Origin: Globobulimina sp.
Lineage: Eukaryota > Foraminifera > Rotaliida
Reading direction: 5' to 3'
DNA length: 7,685 bases
Assembly: GCA_003354225.1 (NCBI GenBank)
Contig: PIVH01000131.1
Coordinates: forward strand, 1-7,685
The position numbers and the translations under genes were made by a program. Below the pieces are notes generated by a model. That model did not search any database. It worked only from the letters and a program-made list of their open reading frames with translations, and had not been told where the DNA came from. Positions within the stretch are counted from its first letter, which is position 1. The number at the start of each line of letters is the position of its first letter. Positions 6,446 to 7,685 of the stretch are shown here, piece by piece.

Positions 6446-7411
6446 TCATTCATCACCATCATCAGCCAAAATCTGCCGAATCTCTTCAGGCGATTTCCCT
6501 TTAATTAACGTTGCAATTTTGGCAGCCCCCAAATGTAACAAACTCGCACAACCCAAATAATTGGCACCCAAAATAACTTGAAAGATAACTTTTTTTGACA
6601 AACTGTTAATATATTCGGCATCCCACTTATCCGCCACAATCCGCTCCATTTTCACACTTCGGATTGGTTTGGCAATCTCTTCCGGTTTAACCCCTTTATG
6701 ATGACCCAAATACCGCAGCACGTGATGCATATTCACATGGCTTACTTTCTTAATTTCGATTATATTGCCACCGCAATCCATTCTTGCCCTCAATACTCCA
6801 CTCAATGAAATATTCACTTTGGGCACTAAAAAAGTGCTATATTTGGTATCCGTATCATCGACGCAGATTAACTCTGTGTATAAATCTATATTATATCGCG
6901 AGTTATAATAATTAATAATGGTACGGATTAAGTCTTTAATCATATATTTGGAGCTAAAATTGTTGCGAATATAGCCTTGCACCGTGCACACCGCTTTTTT
7001 ATTATTTAATGGATCGGCCATCATACAATATCCATTTGAGAGTAATTCATTTTTTTCTGTATCGGTTAGCAATGTTAATTTGTCTTCTTTTGCATCGCAG
7101 TCATCCTCAGATAAAGAGGTTATATTTGCGGGATTTGTTTGCAACGAATCGCGCCTTTTTTTGTTGACTATCAAGGTTTGAATTGAAGAATAAATGTTTT
7201 TTCGATGTGTTAAATTTATGATACCATATTCTTTTAGATCTGCTCTGTCCAATGCATTGATGTCAAGGCCTGTTATTCCATTTTTGGTGAATGAAGTGGT
7301 TAATATTTGTTGGTATGTTTGATATGATGAGTCGAGTGAGATTATCCAGTTGATTAATTCTGGTGTTGTCCAGGAGACATAGCTTGTGTTTATGTCTGAC
7401 ATTAGTGCCAT
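6446..7411 (-). CDS. SAM domain-SKP1 fold fusion protein, 321 aa
   Basis: ATG 7411 sits in ACCATGG, a Kozak-like context. Residues about 12-80 are a SAM domain: SWTTPELINWI at the start, then the 'GITGLDINALDRADLKEYGI' type core and the last helix (HRKNIYSSI). Residues 82-120 are a polar linker with a basic KKRR. Residues 142-170 have a 'VQGYIRNNF...IKDLIRTIINYY' helical motif of unknown function. Residues about 178-315 are a SKP1 fold (BTB/POZ-like): an N-terminal strand region, then 'KKVSHVNMHHVLRYLGHH', 'KWDAEYI', 'QVILGANYLGCASLLHL', and finally 'IKGKSPEEIRQIL'. SKP1 links cullin-1 to F-box proteins in SCF ubiquitin ligases. This protein stops six residues after that motif, so the last two helices that hold the F-box in true SKP1 are missing. 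I infer a cullin-binding or oligomerising adaptor that may use SAM, not an F-box, to reach partners. Confidence 0.88.
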   Translation of the reverse strand: MALMSDINTSYVSWTTPELINWIISLDSSYQTYQQILTTSFTKNGITGLDINALDRADLKEYGIINLTHRKNIYSSIQTLIVNKKRRDSLQTNPANITSLSEDDCDAKEDKLTLLTDTEKNELLSNGYCMMADPLNNKKAVCTVQGYIRNNFSSKYMIKDLIRTIINYYNSRYNIDLYTELICVDDTDTKYSTFLVPKVNISLSGVLRARMDCGGNIIEIKKVSHVNMHHVLRYLGHHKGVKPEEIAKPIRSVKMERIVADKWDAEYINSLSKKVIFQVILGANYLGCASLLHLGAAKIATLIKGKSPEEIRQILADDGDE

Positions 7412-7425
7412 GGTAAAATTTTACC
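7412..7425. other. 14-bp palindrome directly before the SAM-SKP1 start codon
   Basis: GGTAAAATTTTACC is its own reverse complement and abuts the ATG, giving ...TTTTACCATGG on the coding strand. It may be a protein-binding site or simply the end of the second repeat copy extended by chance. Confidence 0.6.
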
Positions 7426-7466
7426 TCTTTAGAACAGCATTTAAATTTTACCTCTTTAGAACAGCA
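7416..7466. repeat. 24-bp direct repeat in the leader of the SAM-SKP1 gene
   Basis: Identical copies at 7416-7439 and 7443-7466 (plus-strand core TTACCTCTTTAGAACAGCA), 27 bp apart. On the coding strand both contain AAAGAGGTAAAAT, which resembles a splice donor but has no acceptor between it and the start codon. They lie within 55 bp of the ATG, so they are in the leader or core promoter. Confidence 0.9.
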
Positions 7467-7685
7467 ACGTCAATGTAAAGTATGTTTGCTATCATTGAAA
7501 TAATAACTCTAAAAAAAATAATATGGAATCTAGCAAAAAATAAATAATTTTTTGGATGTGTCATCTACTTTTAAAAATCTGTAAAACTAAAACGTAATCC
7601 TTTCGAACCAATCTACAGGGAAAGTAATTCCATGCAAAAAATGAACAATAATATTTACACTCACACAATGAAAGCAAAACAAACC
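7467..7685. other. Upstream flank of the SAM-SKP1 gene, no gene seen
   Basis: AT-rich, with stops in all frames except short runs at the window edge. No convincing TATA box for the minus-strand gene was found. An ATG at 7632 stays open to the window end for 18 codons, and two minus-strand frames are open from the edge for 30-40 codons. These are too short to call. Confidence 0.4.

Noticed and set aside
123-7466. CRISPR-like direct repeats
   Set aside because: Each locus has only two copies, the spacers are 3-11 bp, the three loci are unrelated, and the context is eukaryotic.
7632-7685. ATG with 18 open codons running off the window
   Set aside because: Too short to distinguish from chance, and no family resemblance is visible.
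1-7685. Large DNA virus origin, considered because of the SKP1 fold and repeat-rich surface proteins
   Set aside because: A spliceosomal-type intron, secreted receptor paralogues with long cytoplasmic tails, wide intergenic gaps and no viral hallmark gene favour a cellular protist genome.

Overview
The window looks like nuclear DNA of an AT-rich, compact protist genome. Three things point to a eukaryote: a GT-AG intron of 58 nt whose removal restores a conserved cysteine spacing, TATA-like boxes, and the protein families present (protein-kinase tail, villin headpiece, SAM, SKP1, and secreted Cys-rich proteins with a Pro/Thr/Asn stalk and one membrane span). The standard genetic code fits: TGA ends three genes and TAA ends the others, and the villin headpiece ends at TGA exactly where the family normally ends (Gly-Leu-Phe). 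I cannot name the lineage. Long Pro-Thr-Asn stalks occur in several protist groups and do not identify one.

Layout, left to right. (1) 1-117 (+): the last 38 codons of a protein kinase. (2) 118-277: short intergenic stretch with a 23-bp direct repeat and a 12-bp inverted repeat. (3) 278-2498 (-): receptor-like gene A, broken into two reading frames by one extra base in a T run at 1404-1407. (4) 2752-4759 (-): receptor-like gene B, a paralogue of A in the same orientation, with one intron (4377-4434). (5) 4760-5432: divergent intergenic region of 673 bp with promoter-like elements, a second 23-bp direct repeat and some scattered membrane-protein-like open stretches that I cannot turn into a gene. 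(6) 5433-6209 (+): a 258-aa protein ending in a villin headpiece. (7) 6210-6445: convergent intergenic region. (8) 6446-7411 (-): a 321-aa protein with an N-terminal SAM domain and a C-terminal SKP1 fold. (9) 7412-7685: its upstream region, with a 24-bp direct repeat and a palindrome against the start codon.

Genes A and B are predicted type I membrane proteins: signal peptide, Cys-rich repeat ectodomain, Pro/Thr/Asn-rich stalk, one transmembrane helix, basic stop-transfer and a cytoplasmic tail of about 230 residues. Their tails are nearly identical in DNA (296 of 308 aligned bases in the core), while the ectodomains have diverged strongly and B carries an extra domain. This suggests cell-surface receptors or adhesins sharing one intracellular output, with tails kept alike by recent duplication or gene conversion. 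The headpiece protein (actin-related family) and the SAM-SKP1 protein (ubiquitin-ligase adaptor family) have no demonstrable link to them beyond proximity.

The least ordinary items are the SAM-SKP1 fusion that stops before the F-box-binding helices, the A/B pair with homogenised tails and different ectodomains, the one-base frameshift inside A's repeat array, and three separate intergenic two-copy repeats of 23-24 bp.
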